The notes: generated by a model not told the origin, from the sequence alone. Shown: positions 54,763-64,000, numbered from the stretch's first letter. The stretch is DNA of 64,000 bases from Akkermansia muciniphila (GCF_040616545.1 NZ_CP156688.1:992001-1056000); one strand, 5' to 3'. A program made the numbers and translations.

Positions 54763-56991
54763 CTAATTCTCTTCCCTGATGCCCTTCTTGCTGTTCTTTT
54801 CCCGCTTTTCCGCATCCTTGCGCAGGGAGGCGGCCTTCTTTTCATTGCCGCCCTTCTCATAATACCCGGCAATCTTCTTCTGGATGGCGACCTCCTTTTT
54901 CACCTTGAAATAATCGTCCGACTTGGTCCGGATATAACGGTTGTAGGAAGATTCCGCTTCCTTGGCCAACTGAAGCACGGCCTCCTGGTCCTGGGAAACA
55001 TACTGGTAATACTGCCCCATCAGCGCCTCAAACACTTCTGCCCGGCGCGCGTAATCCTTCATGGATTTCCGGTACAGGGAAGCCACCCCGGCCTTGTCCC
55101 CGTTCTCCATCAGAATATCCGCCTGCCGCTTGATGGCGGCGGAAGTCAGGTCGCTGCGGCCCTCGTCCGTCTCCTTTTCCAGCTTTTTCAGGTCGCGGGC
55201 CACGTTGCGCTTGTTGGTGGAGGCGTCCCGCATGGGGAAAATGTATTCATCCTCCACGCGGGCGGCCATGGCCAAGTAGTCCGGACGGGAGCGGAACTTG
55301 CGCTTGATCATCGTAACCAGCGCATCCCATTCCTCCAGCTTCGTGCCGCTTTCCGGGCGGCTCATCAGCGCAATCAGGCGTTCCCAGCCCAGGGGGCTTC
55401 CGGGGGTGGCCTGCGTGGCGGCCTCCAGCATGACCCGGACGCAATCCGGCTTCTGCATTTCTTCAAACAGGTCCGCCAGGGAAAGATAATCCAGGGAGCT
55501 GTCCAGCCGGGCCCCGTTCACCTTTTTGTCCATGCCCTGCAAAAGGGTGGATTCATGCTTTGATTTGCGGTTGTGCGGATGGGAGAAATGCCCCGTATTA
55601 TATCCGTACCCGCCATAGGACTGCCAGGTTTCATCCGTCGTCAGCAGATTGATCCAGGCGTGCGGGCCGCGGTTGCCGTCCCCGGTAACGTAGGCGGAGG
55701 GGATGCCGTTGCATTTGGCGGTATTTACGGCAAAATAAGCCTGGTCCATGCAGATGCCGCCTTCATCCAGAATCTCCTGGAAGGTATAGTTCGTGTACGG
55801 GTCCTTGCCCAGGGCGGCTCGGTCCATCCGGTAGCGGATCATGGAATAGGCCCCGCCCCAGCCCTTCCGGGTAAGACGCACCTTTTTGCGCGCCCAGTCC
55901 ATCTCCGACCTTGGCAGGCGCACGTCCACCACAAAGAGCAGCTCGGAAGGGCTTAATTTGGTAATATCTGTAAGAAGCTCATGGGCTTCATCCATCTCCA
56001 CAAAGTATTCGAACACCTGTTCCAGCGTCAGGGGAGTGGTGGAAACACTGGTGGAGGAAGAGGCCCGCAGCCTGGACGGGCTGGCGGCTATGCGGGGATC
56101 CAGCATGGCACAGGCCAGCGCCAGGGAGGAATACTTGCTCCGGGGCATGGCGGAGGTCTTCATCCAGAACTCCGCCCACTTCCGCAGAATGCCTCCCCAC
56201 TGCTCCTTCGGCGTCTGTTCCCGCGCCATCGTGCGCAGGAACAGCCTCAGGGGATCGGAGGGGTCTGAAAAAAGCCATGGATAAAAATATCTGGGAGAAC
56301 TCTCCTTGAGCTGCTCCTGAATGGTTTCCGCTCCCACCTTGCTGATGAGCTGGTACAACTCATTGGCGCGCATGAGATACGGGCTCTGGTCATACATGGA
56401 CACGTCGAATTTGCCGAATTTAATGACCTTCACGGCGTCCCGTTCCAGATTGGACCGCAGAAAATCAGCGTACAGGTCATAGCGGCCCGTTTCCAGGGCC
56501 AGATTGAAGGCGTCCGTAAACAGCTTTCTATTGGCGGCGTTACTGGCCTTCAGGCTGACCAGCAGAACGGGCTTCTTGAAAATCTCCAGCCGCGGGTCTT
56601 CCTCCTGAACCACGGGCTCTTCCTTCGGTTCCGCGGGCGCGGGCTTCACCTCCTCCGGCTTCTTTTGCTGCCTTTTTCTGGCGGCTTCTTCCGCGGCCAG
56701 GCGTTCCGCTTCCAGCCGGGCTTTTTCAGCCGCCTCCGCGCGCGCCCGTTCCTCCGCCGCCCTGCGCGCCGCCTCCAGCTCAGCGGCCTTCCGTGCGCGG
56801 GCCGCTTTCGCCTCCGCCTCCTTTCTGGCCGCCAGTTCTGCGGCCTCCGCCGCCCGTTGAACTGAAATGCGGTGGTAAACCACGCCGCCGCCGGCAAGAG
56901 CCAGCACCAGAATGATGGTTATGACTATTCCCCCGGAGGAAGATTTTTTACGCTTGGGGGAACCGGGACGCAAGGGATTGGCAGGATTCAT
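54763..56991 (-). CDS. Membrane-anchored coiled-coil protein with a transglutaminase-like domain
   Basis: The 742-residue protein has a short basic cytoplasmic N-terminus, one transmembrane helix (GIVITIILVLALAGGGVVY), an Ala/Glu/Arg-rich coiled coil (about residues 45-125) and a large extracytoplasmic part. In the middle, DEGGICMDQAYFAVNTAKCNGIPSAYVTGDGNRGPHAWINLL resembles the Cys-His pair of the transglutaminase/protease fold. A helical repeat-like C-terminus (YRKSMKDYARRAEVFEALM) may be TPR-like. The start is uncertain (ATG 56991 used; ATG at 57054 or 57066 are alternatives). It has no recognised partner; a peptidoglycan or surface-protein cross-linking role is only a guess. Confidence 0.72.
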   Translation of the reverse strand: MNPANPLRPGSPKRKKSSSGGIVITIILVLALAGGGVVYHRISVQRAAEAAELAARKEAEAKAARARKAAELEAARRAAEERARAEAAEKARLEAERLAAEEAARKRQQKKPEEVKPAPAEPKEEPVVQEEDPRLEIFKKPVLLVSLKASNAANRKLFTDAFNLALETGRYDLYADFLRSNLERDAVKVIKFGKFDVSMYDQSPYLMRANELYQLISKVGAETIQEQLKESSPRYFYPWLFSDPSDPLRLFLRTMAREQTPKEQWGGILRKWAEFWMKTSAMPRSKYSSLALACAMLDPRIAASPSRLRASSSTSVSTTPLTLEQVFEYFVEMDEAHELLTDITKLSPSELLFVVDVRLPRSEMDWARKKVRLTRKGWGGAYSMIRYRMDRAALGKDPYTNYTFQEILDEGGICMDQAYFAVNTAKCNGIPSAYVTGDGNRGPHAWINLLTTDETWQSYGGYGYNTGHFSHPHNRKSKHESTLLQGMDKKVNGARLDSSLDYLSLADLFEEMQKPDCVRVMLEAATQATPGSPLGWERLIALMSRPESGTKLEEWDALVTMIKRKFRSRPDYLAMAARVEDEYIFPMRDASTNKRNVARDLKKLEKETDEGRSDLTSAAIKRQADILMENGDKAGVASLYRKSMKDYARRAEVFEALMGQYYQYVSQDQEAVLQLAKEAESSYNRYIRTKSDDYFKVKKEVAIQKKIAGYYEKGGNEKKAASLRKDAEKREKNSKKGIREEN

Positions 56992-57279
56992 CGGATACGG
57001 GTTGAGAGGGTTGGAGCAGCCTGGACAAGGAAGAAAAAGGTTTTTCAACCTCATTCCGCCTGACATAAAAGCGCATTACCTTTCCCAGGTCAACCTGAAA
57101 CGCTGGTCTTTTTCATATCCCCCATCCTGCGGAACCTGTTAAGAACCAGTCCTGGCGCTTTTTCCTTGTGTTTTCATAGCCATTTTATAGGATTAAGTTT
57201 TCATGCGCTTCCAAAAACATGAAAAAAATACAAGTATCACGCTGATTATCCCATAACCATTGTACGTTTTTCCCCGCCT

Positions 57280-57933
57280 ATGAATATTTCTCATGCCCTC
57301 TGTTCCTCTCTTGCCGTTCTCTCCGGAAGCCTCCTCTCCGGAACAGCCCTCAGCGATGACATCATGCTGCCCGCGCCGGACAAAAAGGGCGGCAAGCCCC
57401 TCATGCAGGTTCTGAATGAACGGCATTCCACCCGGTCCTTTACAGACAAGCCCATTCCGGTGGAAGTCCTGTCTTCCCTGCTCTGGGCGGCGCAAGGCGT
57501 CACCCGGGATGACCCGGACTACCGCACGGCGCCGTCCTCACGGAATTCCAATGAAATAGAAATCTACGTAGTTCTTCCGGAAGGAGCCTATCTTTACAAG
57601 CCGGAAACCCACAAATTGCATCAAGTCGTCCAGGGTGACATAAGGGCCGCAACGGGAACACAGGACTTTGTGGGCACTGCGCCCCTGAACCTCGTCTATG
57701 TGGTGGACCAGTCCAAACAGCCCGGAGACTTTGACGCGAAAAGAAAACAGGTCACCGCCGCCGCGGATGTGGGATTCATTGGCGAAAACGTCTACCTCTT
57801 CTGCACCTCGGCGGGGCTGGGCACCGTTTTCCGGGCCATGCTGGATGCCGAATACCTTCAGCGCCGTCTCCGGCTCCCCGTCTTCAAAAAAGTCCTGTAC
57901 GCCCAGAGCGTCGGCTATCCTTCCAATTCCTGA
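57280..57933 (+). CDS. Exported SagB/nitroreductase-family protein
   Basis: The 217-residue protein has an N-terminal signal peptide (about residues 1-25, SLAVLSGSLLSGTALSDD) and a nitroreductase fold with FMN-binding features: RHSTRSFTDKPIP near residue 49, LLWAAQGVTRDD, the SSRNSNEIEIYV stretch and DVGFIGENVYLFCTSAGLGTVFR. The last two are typical of the SagB/ThcOx branch, which uses a flavin to oxidise azolines or act as a general reductase. Export is unusual for an FMN enzyme. The phosphatase gene follows 8 bases after the stop. Confidence 0.85.
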   Translation: MNISHALCSSLAVLSGSLLSGTALSDDIMLPAPDKKGGKPLMQVLNERHSTRSFTDKPIPVEVLSSLLWAAQGVTRDDPDYRTAPSSRNSNEIEIYVVLPEGAYLYKPETHKLHQVVQGDIRAATGTQDFVGTAPLNLVYVVDQSKQPGDFDAKRKQVTAAADVGFIGENVYLFCTSAGLGTVFRAMLDAEYLQRRLRLPVFKKVLYAQSVGYPSNS

Positions 57934-57941
57934 AAAGGGCC

Positions 57942-58514
57942 ATGAACCGGAAATCCATGGTGCTTGCCGTCCTGGCGGCCTCGTTTTCCCTTGCCTGTGC
58001 AGAAACCATGACGGAAGTTCCGAGCCCCGTTGAGATCAAAGACGCCAAAAACTGCTACCGCCTCAGTGCTGAACTGTACCGTTCAGGGCAGCCCGGCAGC
58101 CGCGGATTCAAGGCCCTGGAAAAGCTGGGGCTCAAATCCGTCCTGAACTTGCGGGAATACCACAGCGACGCCGATGAAGCGGAACACACCGGACTGCGCC
58201 TGTACCGCAGGAAGCTGGCGGCCGGAAACGTGTCCCGGGAGGAACTCATGGACTGCCTGCTGGTCATCAGCAGCGCACCCAAGCCCATCCTGGTACACTG
58301 CTGGCACGGCTCCGACAGAACCGGCATTGTCTGCGCCGCGTACCGCATCGTCATGCAGGGCTGGACGCCGGAAAAAGCCCTTGAGGAACTGATGGACGAG
58401 CGCTTCGGGCACCACCGATCCTACTACTCCAATCTCGCGGAGCTGGTCAGGACCACGGACTGGAAGGCATTCAAAGAGGAATTCCGGAAAAAACGGCAGG
58501 CTCAGGGCGTCTGA
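57942..58514 (+). CDS. Exported dual-specificity protein phosphatase
   Basis: The 190-residue protein has a signal peptide (LAVLAASFSLACAET, possibly a lipobox at SLAC) and a compact tyrosine/dual-specificity phosphatase domain. The P-loop ILVHCWHGSDRTGIVCAAY contains the HC-X5-R signature (Cys near residue 110), and the upstream SVLNLREYHSDADE segment is conserved. Such enzymes can act on phosphoproteins, phosphoinositides or other phosphoesters; the target is unknown. It forms an operon with the nitroreductase. Confidence 0.87.
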   Translation: MNRKSMVLAVLAASFSLACAETMTEVPSPVEIKDAKNCYRLSAELYRSGQPGSRGFKALEKLGLKSVLNLREYHSDADEAEHTGLRLYRRKLAAGNVSREELMDCLLVISSAPKPILVHCWHGSDRTGIVCAAYRIVMQGWTPEKALEELMDERFGHHRSYYSNLAELVRTTDWKAFKEEFRKKRQAQGV

Positions 58515-58596
58515 CCCCAGGCCGCGTTTTCCCCCGTGGGGCGGTTTCATGGAGAAAAAGTCTCTTCCGGGACCGCGGACGGAAAGCCCGGCGGCT

Positions 58597-60528
58597 TTAC
58601 CACTGGTTGTCCAGATTTTTGGTATCTATCTTTCCAGGCTCCTTGTTGCGCTCCTTCATGCCGCGGATGGGCTTGGGCTCCTTCTCATGAAGGTCCAGAA
58701 TATCAATCACGTTCTCTCCCTTTTTCAGGAAGGGCGCCGGAACATACAGCCTTAACTGGGGCCCTACGTTCCAGTACCGCCCCACGTTAATGCCGTTCAC
58801 CCAAACATACCCCTTGGCATAGCGGGACATATCCAGGAACGTATCCTGCGGCTCATCAATATTCACCACGGCCCGGAAATGCGCGCCTTCCCGTTTTGCG
58901 GAAGGGCCTTTTCCCCTGGGGGCCCGGACAATGGAAGCGGCTTTCAGGGGAAGCGCCCTCACCGTCCAGTTCTTCAGCTCACGCTTCCCCAGCTTCACGT
59001 CTCCGTGCAGCCCCTTGCGGTCGCTCTCCATGCTGATGTGGAAATTGATATGGCCCATGGCCTCCACCAGGATTTCCAGCGTTGCGGGTTTCTTGCGTTC
59101 CGGCAGTTCCAGGCTCTTCTGCCCCAGGCGGCGGTCCAGCGTGCCTGCCAGTTCCCCGTTCAGGTATACCTGGGCATAATCATTCACGTTGCTCAATTCC
59201 AGCTTTTCAGCCGGACCGGCGGGAACCGTAGTGCTGTAAACAGCCATTCCCTGGTTCTGGTTCCACTGCTCAAAATAGGGAGGCTGCGGGAACTTGGACC
59301 GGAAAGGCCGGGGCAGGTTCTCCCAGAGCCCGGCATGCACCACGGGCGTGAACTCCGGAATCTCCATGGCCGGAATATCCGCGGGAGGTTCAGGCACGGC
59401 GGCGCCCGCGGGCAGTTTTTCCAGAATAATTTCCCTCATCCGGGTGTAATACTCATTCATCCGGCCCTGCTCATCCACGGGGGAGCCGTAATCGTAACTT
59501 GTAACATCCGGCTGGTATTGTCCCGGCCCACCGTTGTTGGCCCCTGCCGTGAAGCCGAAGTTGGTGCCTCCGTGAAACACGAACAGACTGAAGGAGCGCC
59601 CCTTGTCCATAAACCAGCGAACGTGGTTGACGATTTCCGGAGTGGGCGCCCAGTTCCCTTCCCCCCAGTGCCGCAGCCAGCCCGGATACGTTTCCGAGGA
59701 AAAGACGGGAACGCCCGGATTGCACTTGTTGGCCACGTTCCAGTGGCCGTCGTTCAGGCCCGGGTCCAGCCCCACGGCCACGCCGGGCAGCACAACGCCC
59801 TTCAGGTAATGTTCTCCCGCGCCGTCGGACGTGTAAAAGGGGCCGAACCCCTTTTTGGTCCAGAACGCCTTCAGCCATTCCATGTACTTGCGGTCCTTCC
59901 GCTGGTAGCTGCCGTATTCGTTTTCAAGCTGGGTCATCAGGATGGGACCGCCGTTCTTCACTAAAAACGGCTCCGCCACACGCGCCACCGCCTCCAGGTA
60001 CCGCGTCTGCGCCTTCATGAATTTGGAGTCTTCCGTGGTTCTCAACTTGGCTTTGGGATCCTTCAGCAGATAATGGGGCAGGCCTCCCATATCCCACTCC
60101 CCGCACACATAGGGGCCCGGGCGGAACAGAACCCACATGCCTTCCTCCTGGCAAATCTTGAGAAACTCCCCCAGGTCACGGTTGCCCGTCTTGAAATCAA
60201 AGCTGCCGTCCGGCTGCTCATGGTCATTCCAGAACACGTAAAACGCAATGGTGTTCAGGCCCATGGCCCGCGCAGTCCGGATGCGGTGCCTCCAGTATTC
60301 CCTGGGAATGCGCTGGGGGTGCATCTCCGCGCCGCGGATCTGGAACGGCTTACCGTTCAGCATGAACTCCTGATTCCCTTCCCCGCCGAACTTGAACACG
60401 GCGGGAGCACCCCCGGAAGGAGCGGGCTTCTGCACATTCTGGACGGCCTCGGGCCCGGCCCAGGCGAGCGCTCCCACTCCGGCGGCCATCAGGGCGGCGG
60501 CACACCTGAACCCATATTGCTTCATCAT
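58597..60528 (-). CDS. Exported beta-galactosidase, GH35
   Basis: GH35 enzymes are retaining exo-beta-galactosidases; Akkermansia members remove galactose from mucin O-glycan cores. The 643-residue protein has a signal peptide (GFRCAAALMAAGVGALAWAG) and the GH35 barrel: RGAEMHPQRIPREYWRHRIR, TIAFYVFWNDHEQPDG, RPGPYVCGEWDMGGLPHYLL, and MTQLENEYGSY (acid/base Glu). The VFSSETYPGW segment carries the nucleophile Glu. C-terminal jelly-roll domains end with GYVWVNGINVGRYWNVGPQLRLYVP, the classic galactosidase strand. The ATG at 60528 or 60525 starts it. It converges with the phosphatase. Confidence 0.95.
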   Translation of the reverse strand: MMKQYGFRCAAALMAAGVGALAWAGPEAVQNVQKPAPSGGAPAVFKFGGEGNQEFMLNGKPFQIRGAEMHPQRIPREYWRHRIRTARAMGLNTIAFYVFWNDHEQPDGSFDFKTGNRDLGEFLKICQEEGMWVLFRPGPYVCGEWDMGGLPHYLLKDPKAKLRTTEDSKFMKAQTRYLEAVARVAEPFLVKNGGPILMTQLENEYGSYQRKDRKYMEWLKAFWTKKGFGPFYTSDGAGEHYLKGVVLPGVAVGLDPGLNDGHWNVANKCNPGVPVFSSETYPGWLRHWGEGNWAPTPEIVNHVRWFMDKGRSFSLFVFHGGTNFGFTAGANNGGPGQYQPDVTSYDYGSPVDEQGRMNEYYTRMREIILEKLPAGAAVPEPPADIPAMEIPEFTPVVHAGLWENLPRPFRSKFPQPPYFEQWNQNQGMAVYSTTVPAGPAEKLELSNVNDYAQVYLNGELAGTLDRRLGQKSLELPERKKPATLEILVEAMGHINFHISMESDRKGLHGDVKLGKRELKNWTVRALPLKAASIVRAPRGKGPSAKREGAHFRAVVNIDEPQDTFLDMSRYAKGYVWVNGINVGRYWNVGPQLRLYVPAPFLKKGENVIDILDLHEKEPKPIRGMKERNKEPGKIDTKNLDNQW

Positions 60529-60706
60529 GATGAACTGTTAATCCATTTGAAGACGGTTGCCAATCACAATTTCACATATGCTCCCGCACCTGCGGGCCGG
60601 GGGGCCTTTTCAGGACGAATTCCTCCCGTGGCGGAGCCTGCAATCATGTCATACGCCCGCCTTCCTTTGCGCGGATGCCGGAAGCCGGGTGTCTAAATTC
60701 AGCGAT

Positions 60707-61462
60707 ATGAAAACGATTGTTCTTCTGCGCCATGGAGAAAGCACGTGGAACCGTGAAAACAGATTTACCGGATGGACGGATGTGGACCTGACGGAACGGG
60801 GGGTGGAGGAAGCGTACCACGCGGGCGACCTGTTAAAAGACAAGGGGCTGGCCTTTGACCAGGCCTATACCTCCTATCTCAAGCGTGCCGTAAAGACGCT
60901 CAACTGCGTGCTGGACCGCCTGGACCAGGACTGGCTTCCCGTCGCCAAAAGCTGGCGGCTGAATGAAAAGCATTACGGCATGCTGCAGGGATTGAACAAA
61001 AGTGAAACAGCCAAAAAATACGGAGACGAGCAGGTGCTGGTCTGGCGGCGCAGCTATGACGTGGCACCGCCGCCCCTGGCGGAGGATGATCCCGCCAACC
61101 CCAGATGGGACCCCCGCTATAAAGGCGTGCCCGCCGGAGAGCTTCCGCGGACGGAATCCCTGAAGGAAGCCATTGACCGCATGATGCCCTACTGGGAGGG
61201 AACCATCCTGCCCTCCCTCCGGACGCTGGACAACATCCTGATCGTAGCCCACGGCAACACCCTGCGCGGCATGATCAAGTACCTGAAACACATTCCCAAT
61301 GAACAGCTTCTTTCCCTGAACCTGCCCACCGCCATTCCCTGCGTGTTCGAATTTGACGATTCCATGAACCTCAAGAAAGACTATTTCCTGGGGGATCCGG
61401 ATGAAATACGCAAACGCATGGAAGCCGTCGCCAGCCAGGGGCAGGCAGCTAAAAAACCATAA
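60707..61462 (+). CDS. gpmA: 2,3-bisphosphoglycerate-dependent phosphoglycerate mutase
   Basis: GpmA interconverts 3- and 2-phosphoglycerate. The 251 residues start [28 protein letters not shown], with the phosphohistidine His9 in RHGE. They include the [12 protein letters not shown] and [24 protein letters not shown] segments, and the second catalytic His in [10 protein letters not shown]. The tail ([14 protein letters not shown]) is Ala/Lys-rich. The ATG at 60707 is exact for the family. The downstream D-lactate dehydrogenase gene begins 25 bases after the stop; together they serve lower glycolysis and pyruvate reduction. Confidence 0.97.
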   Translation: MKTIVLLRHGESTWNRENRFTGWTDVDLTERGVEEAYHAGDLLKDKGLAFDQAYTSYLKRAVKTLNCVLDRLDQDWLPVAKSWRLNEKHYGMLQGLNKSETAKKYGDEQVLVWRRSYDVAPPPLAEDDPANPRWDPRYKGVPAGELPRTESLKEAIDRMMPYWEGTILPSLRTLDNILIVAHGNTLRGMIKYLKHIPNEQLLSLNLPTAIPCVFEFDDSMNLKKDYFLGDPDEIRKRMEAVASQGQAAKKP

Positions 61463-61487
61463 GCCACTCAACCCTTTTTCCTTCCAC

Positions 61488-62507
61488 ATGACCGACCCAT
61501 TCTGCCGCATTGCGTTTTTTGACGCCAAACCCTACGACCGGGACTCCTTCAACCCGACCAACGAGCGCGATTTCCATTACGACATCCGCTACTTCAAGGG
61601 GCACCTCACTCCGGACAGCGTTCCGCTGACGCGCGGCATGGACGTGGCGTGCATTTTCGTCAACGATACGGCGGACAGGGAAGTAATCCGGAGCCTGAAG
61701 GAAAACGGCGTGAGGCTGCTGGCCCTGCGCTGCGCCGGATTCAACAACGTGGACCTGAAAGCGGCGGAAGATGAGGATTTGCCCGTCGTGCGGGTTCCCT
61801 GGTACTCCCCTTACGCGGTGGCGGAACATGCCGTAGCGCTGATGCTGGCCCTGAACCGCAAGATACACCGCGCCTACTGGCGCACCAGGGACGGCAATTT
61901 CTCCCTGCACGGCCTGATGGGCTTTGACATGAACGGGAAAACGGCCGGAATCATCGGCACGGGTAAAATCGCCAGAATCCTCATCCGCATCCTCAAGGGC
62001 TTCGGCATGAACATCCTGGCTTATGATCCGCACCCTGACCAGTGCTTTGCGGAAGAAGCCGGTATCACGTACACCACGCTGGACGACCTTTACGCGCGGT
62101 CCGACATCATCTCCCTGCACTGCCCCCTCACCCCGGAAACGGAATACCTGATCAACGCGGACTCCATCCGCAAAATGAAGGACGGCGTCATGATCATCAA
62201 CACGGGGCGCGGCAAGCTGATCAACACGGAGATGCTGATTGACGGCCTGAAATCAAAGAAAGTGGGCTCCGCCGGCCTGGACGTGTACGAAGAGGAAGGG
62301 GAATATTTTTATGAAGACAAATCAGACAGAATCATTGATGATGATACCCTGGCGCGGCTGCTCTCCTTCAACAACGTCATCCTGACCTCCCACCAGGGCT
62401 TCTTCACGAAGGAGGCCCTGCACAATATTGCGGAAGTCACCCTGCACAACATCCGGGATTTTCTGGAAGGCAAACCCTTGGTGAACCGGGTCAGCCTCCA
62501 CCAGTAA
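61488..62507 (+). CDS. ldhA: D-lactate dehydrogenase (D-2-hydroxyacid dehydrogenase)
   Basis: The 339-residue enzyme reduces pyruvate to D-lactate with NADH. It shows LRCAGFNNVDL with the substrate Arg, VPWYSPYAVAEHAVALMLALNR, the NAD-binding GIIGTGKIARIL (about residues 153-164), NTGRGKLINT with a nearby Glu, and the catalytic His in LTSHQGFFT near residue 297. The DVYEEEGEYFYED segment is characteristic of LdhA among D-2-hydroxyacid dehydrogenases. The ATG at 61488 fits the family start. It may be co-transcribed with gpmA. Confidence 0.95.
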   Translation: MTDPFCRIAFFDAKPYDRDSFNPTNERDFHYDIRYFKGHLTPDSVPLTRGMDVACIFVNDTADREVIRSLKENGVRLLALRCAGFNNVDLKAAEDEDLPVVRVPWYSPYAVAEHAVALMLALNRKIHRAYWRTRDGNFSLHGLMGFDMNGKTAGIIGTGKIARILIRILKGFGMNILAYDPHPDQCFAEEAGITYTTLDDLYARSDIISLHCPLTPETEYLINADSIRKMKDGVMIINTGRGKLINTEMLIDGLKSKKVGSAGLDVYEEEGEYFYEDKSDRIIDDDTLARLLSFNNVILTSHQGFFTKEALHNIAEVTLHNIRDFLEGKPLVNRVSLHQ

Positions 62508-62547
62508 AAGCATGAGGCCGTGCTGAAAAGCCCGGTTTCCCGATACT

Positions 62548-63588
62548 CTACCGGATGGGAACGTCATAAAAAACAGTTTCATACCCCTGCTTCTCCATCA
62601 TCTCCCGGCGCACCACGCGCATCACGTTCCTTTCATAATCCCAGCCCCCCAGCCACCACACCACGTTGTAAATGGCGGGGGCCCGGTACACGCATTCCAC
62701 GGAAATCTCCGGAAGGGAGGCCTCCGCCGTACCTTCATCCGTGTTGGAAACCTCATGCTCATGCCTGACGACCCGGTAAAGCAGCAGGGTCGCCGTGTGA
62801 CCGTCCAGATGGTTGATTACGATGAAGTAATCTTCCTCCGGCAGGGGAACCAGCTCCATCCAGCGCCGGTTGGCCGCCAGGCAGCTTTCTTCCGCCCCGC
62901 AGGAAAAAACCACGGCTCTCATACCATTCGGCAACGATTCCGAACGAACGCGGTATCCATCCCCGGCAATCTCCTTCAGCAGGGCGGCCGGAACCACAGC
63001 GGCGGCAGGATTTTTCTTCATGTATTTCTCCTGCAAAGCAGGCGCCATATCCGGAATGGAGGGAGGCGTGCCTTCCGCTTTCTTTAAATTTTTAAAAACG
63101 GCCCGGCAAATTTTATCCGCCCTTTCCGGGTTTTCATACGTCTCCCCCGGCAGCAGGGAGTTCCGGAGCACGCCAGCGGGCAGGGAGCCGGAAAACAACA
63201 GCCGCGAACCGACTGGAACCACGGGTTTCCTGGCATTCTGAAATAGCTGCCTCTCCAGGGAAACGGAACAGCCGTTGAGCTGGAAAAACAGCTCCGCAGC
63301 AATCCAGTCCGTTCCCGCTTTCCCCTTCACACCGGGCCAGCTGTTTGCGGCCACGTCCTTCACCTGCACCAAACAGGGAACGGACGCGTTTTCCCGTTCT
63401 CCGGGAGGCAGGCTTTCCATATAGGCTTCCACACGGGCCGCCGCAGGGGACAGGAGCGTTTTTCCGGGCCTGATCAGGGGCTGCTCAAAAGGCTCCCGGT
63501 CAAAGTCGGACAGCGTTTTTTCAGCCTTCAGCATTCCCGCTCCCATCCCGGACAGGAGGAAAATCAGCAAATAACAGTTCATCATCAT
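62548..63588 (-). CDS. Secreted protein of unknown function
   Basis: The 347-residue product begins with a signal peptide (CYLLIFLLSGMGAGMLKAEK). The mature chain has no domain I recognise; notable stretches are PCLVQVKDVAANSWPG, GYRVRSESLPNGMRAVVFSCG and a C-terminal NVVWWLGGWDYERNVMRVVRREMMEKQG. Three ATGs in a row (63588, 63585, 63582) offer the start. It is convergent with ldhA across 40 bases and stands alone on its strand in this window. Confidence 0.75.
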   Translation of the reverse strand: MMMNCYLLIFLLSGMGAGMLKAEKTLSDFDREPFEQPLIRPGKTLLSPAAARVEAYMESLPPGERENASVPCLVQVKDVAANSWPGVKGKAGTDWIAAELFFQLNGCSVSLERQLFQNARKPVVPVGSRLLFSGSLPAGVLRNSLLPGETYENPERADKICRAVFKNLKKAEGTPPSIPDMAPALQEKYMKKNPAAAVVPAALLKEIAGDGYRVRSESLPNGMRAVVFSCGAEESCLAANRRWMELVPLPEEDYFIVINHLDGHTATLLLYRVVRHEHEVSNTDEGTAEASLPEISVECVYRAPAIYNVVWWLGGWDYERNVMRVVRREMMEKQGYETVFYDVPIR

Positions 63589-63929
63589 CGTAGTTGGGGT
63601 TACGCCGGACCACTGCCCGGCTATCATTGATTAAATGCTCCTGATGCATTGAGGACAAGCAGATTTTTACCTTTTTCCTCCTCTGCCTCCGGCTTGGAAT
63701 CTCCAGAATACTCCGTACCGGGACACGGCGCTTCCTTTCTGCCCAAAAATCCCTTCCCTGGAGCCTTCACAACAGGGATTCTGCGGATGGCCATGCAGCT
63801 GCTCCACCCTGGTGGCCGGGAAAAATACGGAAAAATCTTCCACTTTTTTATTGACCGCAACGGTATCTTGAAGGACAAGACCTGAGAAGATTCATCTCTG
63901 TTTCTCAACTATCAACACCCATATCCAAC

Positions 63930-64000
63930 ATGAAACTGCTCTTCCTTCTTCATGCCTCCCTGCTTCTTTGCATGACCGCCCAGGCCAAATTTCCGGCGGA
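63930..64000 (+). CDS. Start of an exported protein (3' end outside window)
   Basis: The ATG at 63930 opens MKLLFLLHASLLLCMTAQAKF, a clear signal peptide with an AQA-type cleavage site. Only 23 codons are inside the window, so the product cannot be identified. Confidence 0.7.
   Translation, partial: MKLLFLLHASLLLCMTAQAKFPA

Noticed and set aside
63624-63908. 94-residue open frame between the secreted unknown and the right-edge gene
   Set aside because: No signal, no domain, biased composition, and it lies where promoters of the flanking divergent genes are expected.

Overview
The window looks like a chromosome segment of Akkermansia (Verrucomicrobiota), most likely A. muciniphila or a close relative. 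The evidence is the GC-rich coding style, weak or absent Shine-Dalgarno sites, exported mucin-type glycosidases (GH20, GH16, GH35), an N-acetylhexosamine 1-kinase homologue, and GT10 fucosyltransferases next to LOS/glycan genes. The spacing of the GH16 and GH35 genes also fits what I remember of type-strain locus numbering (Amuc_0724 and Amuc_0771). That is recollection, not checked.

Layout. 1-7.6 kb: the 3' part of a GH20 hexosaminidase, class II aldolase, a pyruvyltransferase/FrhB-like iron-sulfur pair, TypA and a branched-chain aminotransferase. 7.6-8.1 kb: a gene-free stretch holding a diverged tandem repeat. 8.1-14.1 kb: GH16, Ogt, an FHA membrane protein, Obg, a NahK-like kinase and an ATP-grasp enzyme. 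14.1-22.7 kb: the accessory island. It has a glycosyltransferase, an AT-rich module with a frameshifted exported protein, a 5' remnant of a second copy of that glycosyltransferase, a putative immunity gene, and a 1967-residue Rhs/YD-repeat protein with an exchanged-looking AT-rich C-terminal tip.

23-38 kb is mostly housekeeping: LMW phosphatase, guaB-guaA, acetyltransferase-HAD pair, AEC transporter, DAHP synthase, pseudopilin, secG, panD, the coupled nrnA-truB-ribF operon, a metallophosphoesterase and a SIR2-like protein. 38-50.3 kb is a surface-glycan locus. A leftward set (hldD, GT9, GT2, GT8) fits heptose-containing LOS core synthesis. A rightward set follows (GT2, a GT-like protein, GT4, GT10, acyltransferase-SGNH, GT10), in which most genes appear to have their own TTGAC-type promoter. 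Two of these promoters carry a GGATT/AATCC palindrome in the spacer, and the two GT10 promoters are nearly identical. 50.3-64 kb: small envelope proteins, an SLC13 permease, tRNA-Tyr, a bifunctional-nuclease-family protein, gamma carbonic anhydrase, a transglutaminase-like membrane protein, exported nitroreductase and phosphatase, GH35 beta-galactosidase, phosphoglycerate mutase, D-lactate dehydrogenase, a secreted unknown, and the start of another exported protein.

Taken together: exported glycosidases release mucin sugars, NahK can phosphorylate freed HexNAc, aldolase, phosphoglycerate mutase and LdhA carry carbon to fermentation products, and the 38-50 kb locus builds a probably fucosylated and acylated surface glycan. 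The Rhs island is the best candidate for a competition system. Its toxin tip and immunity partner are not families I can name.
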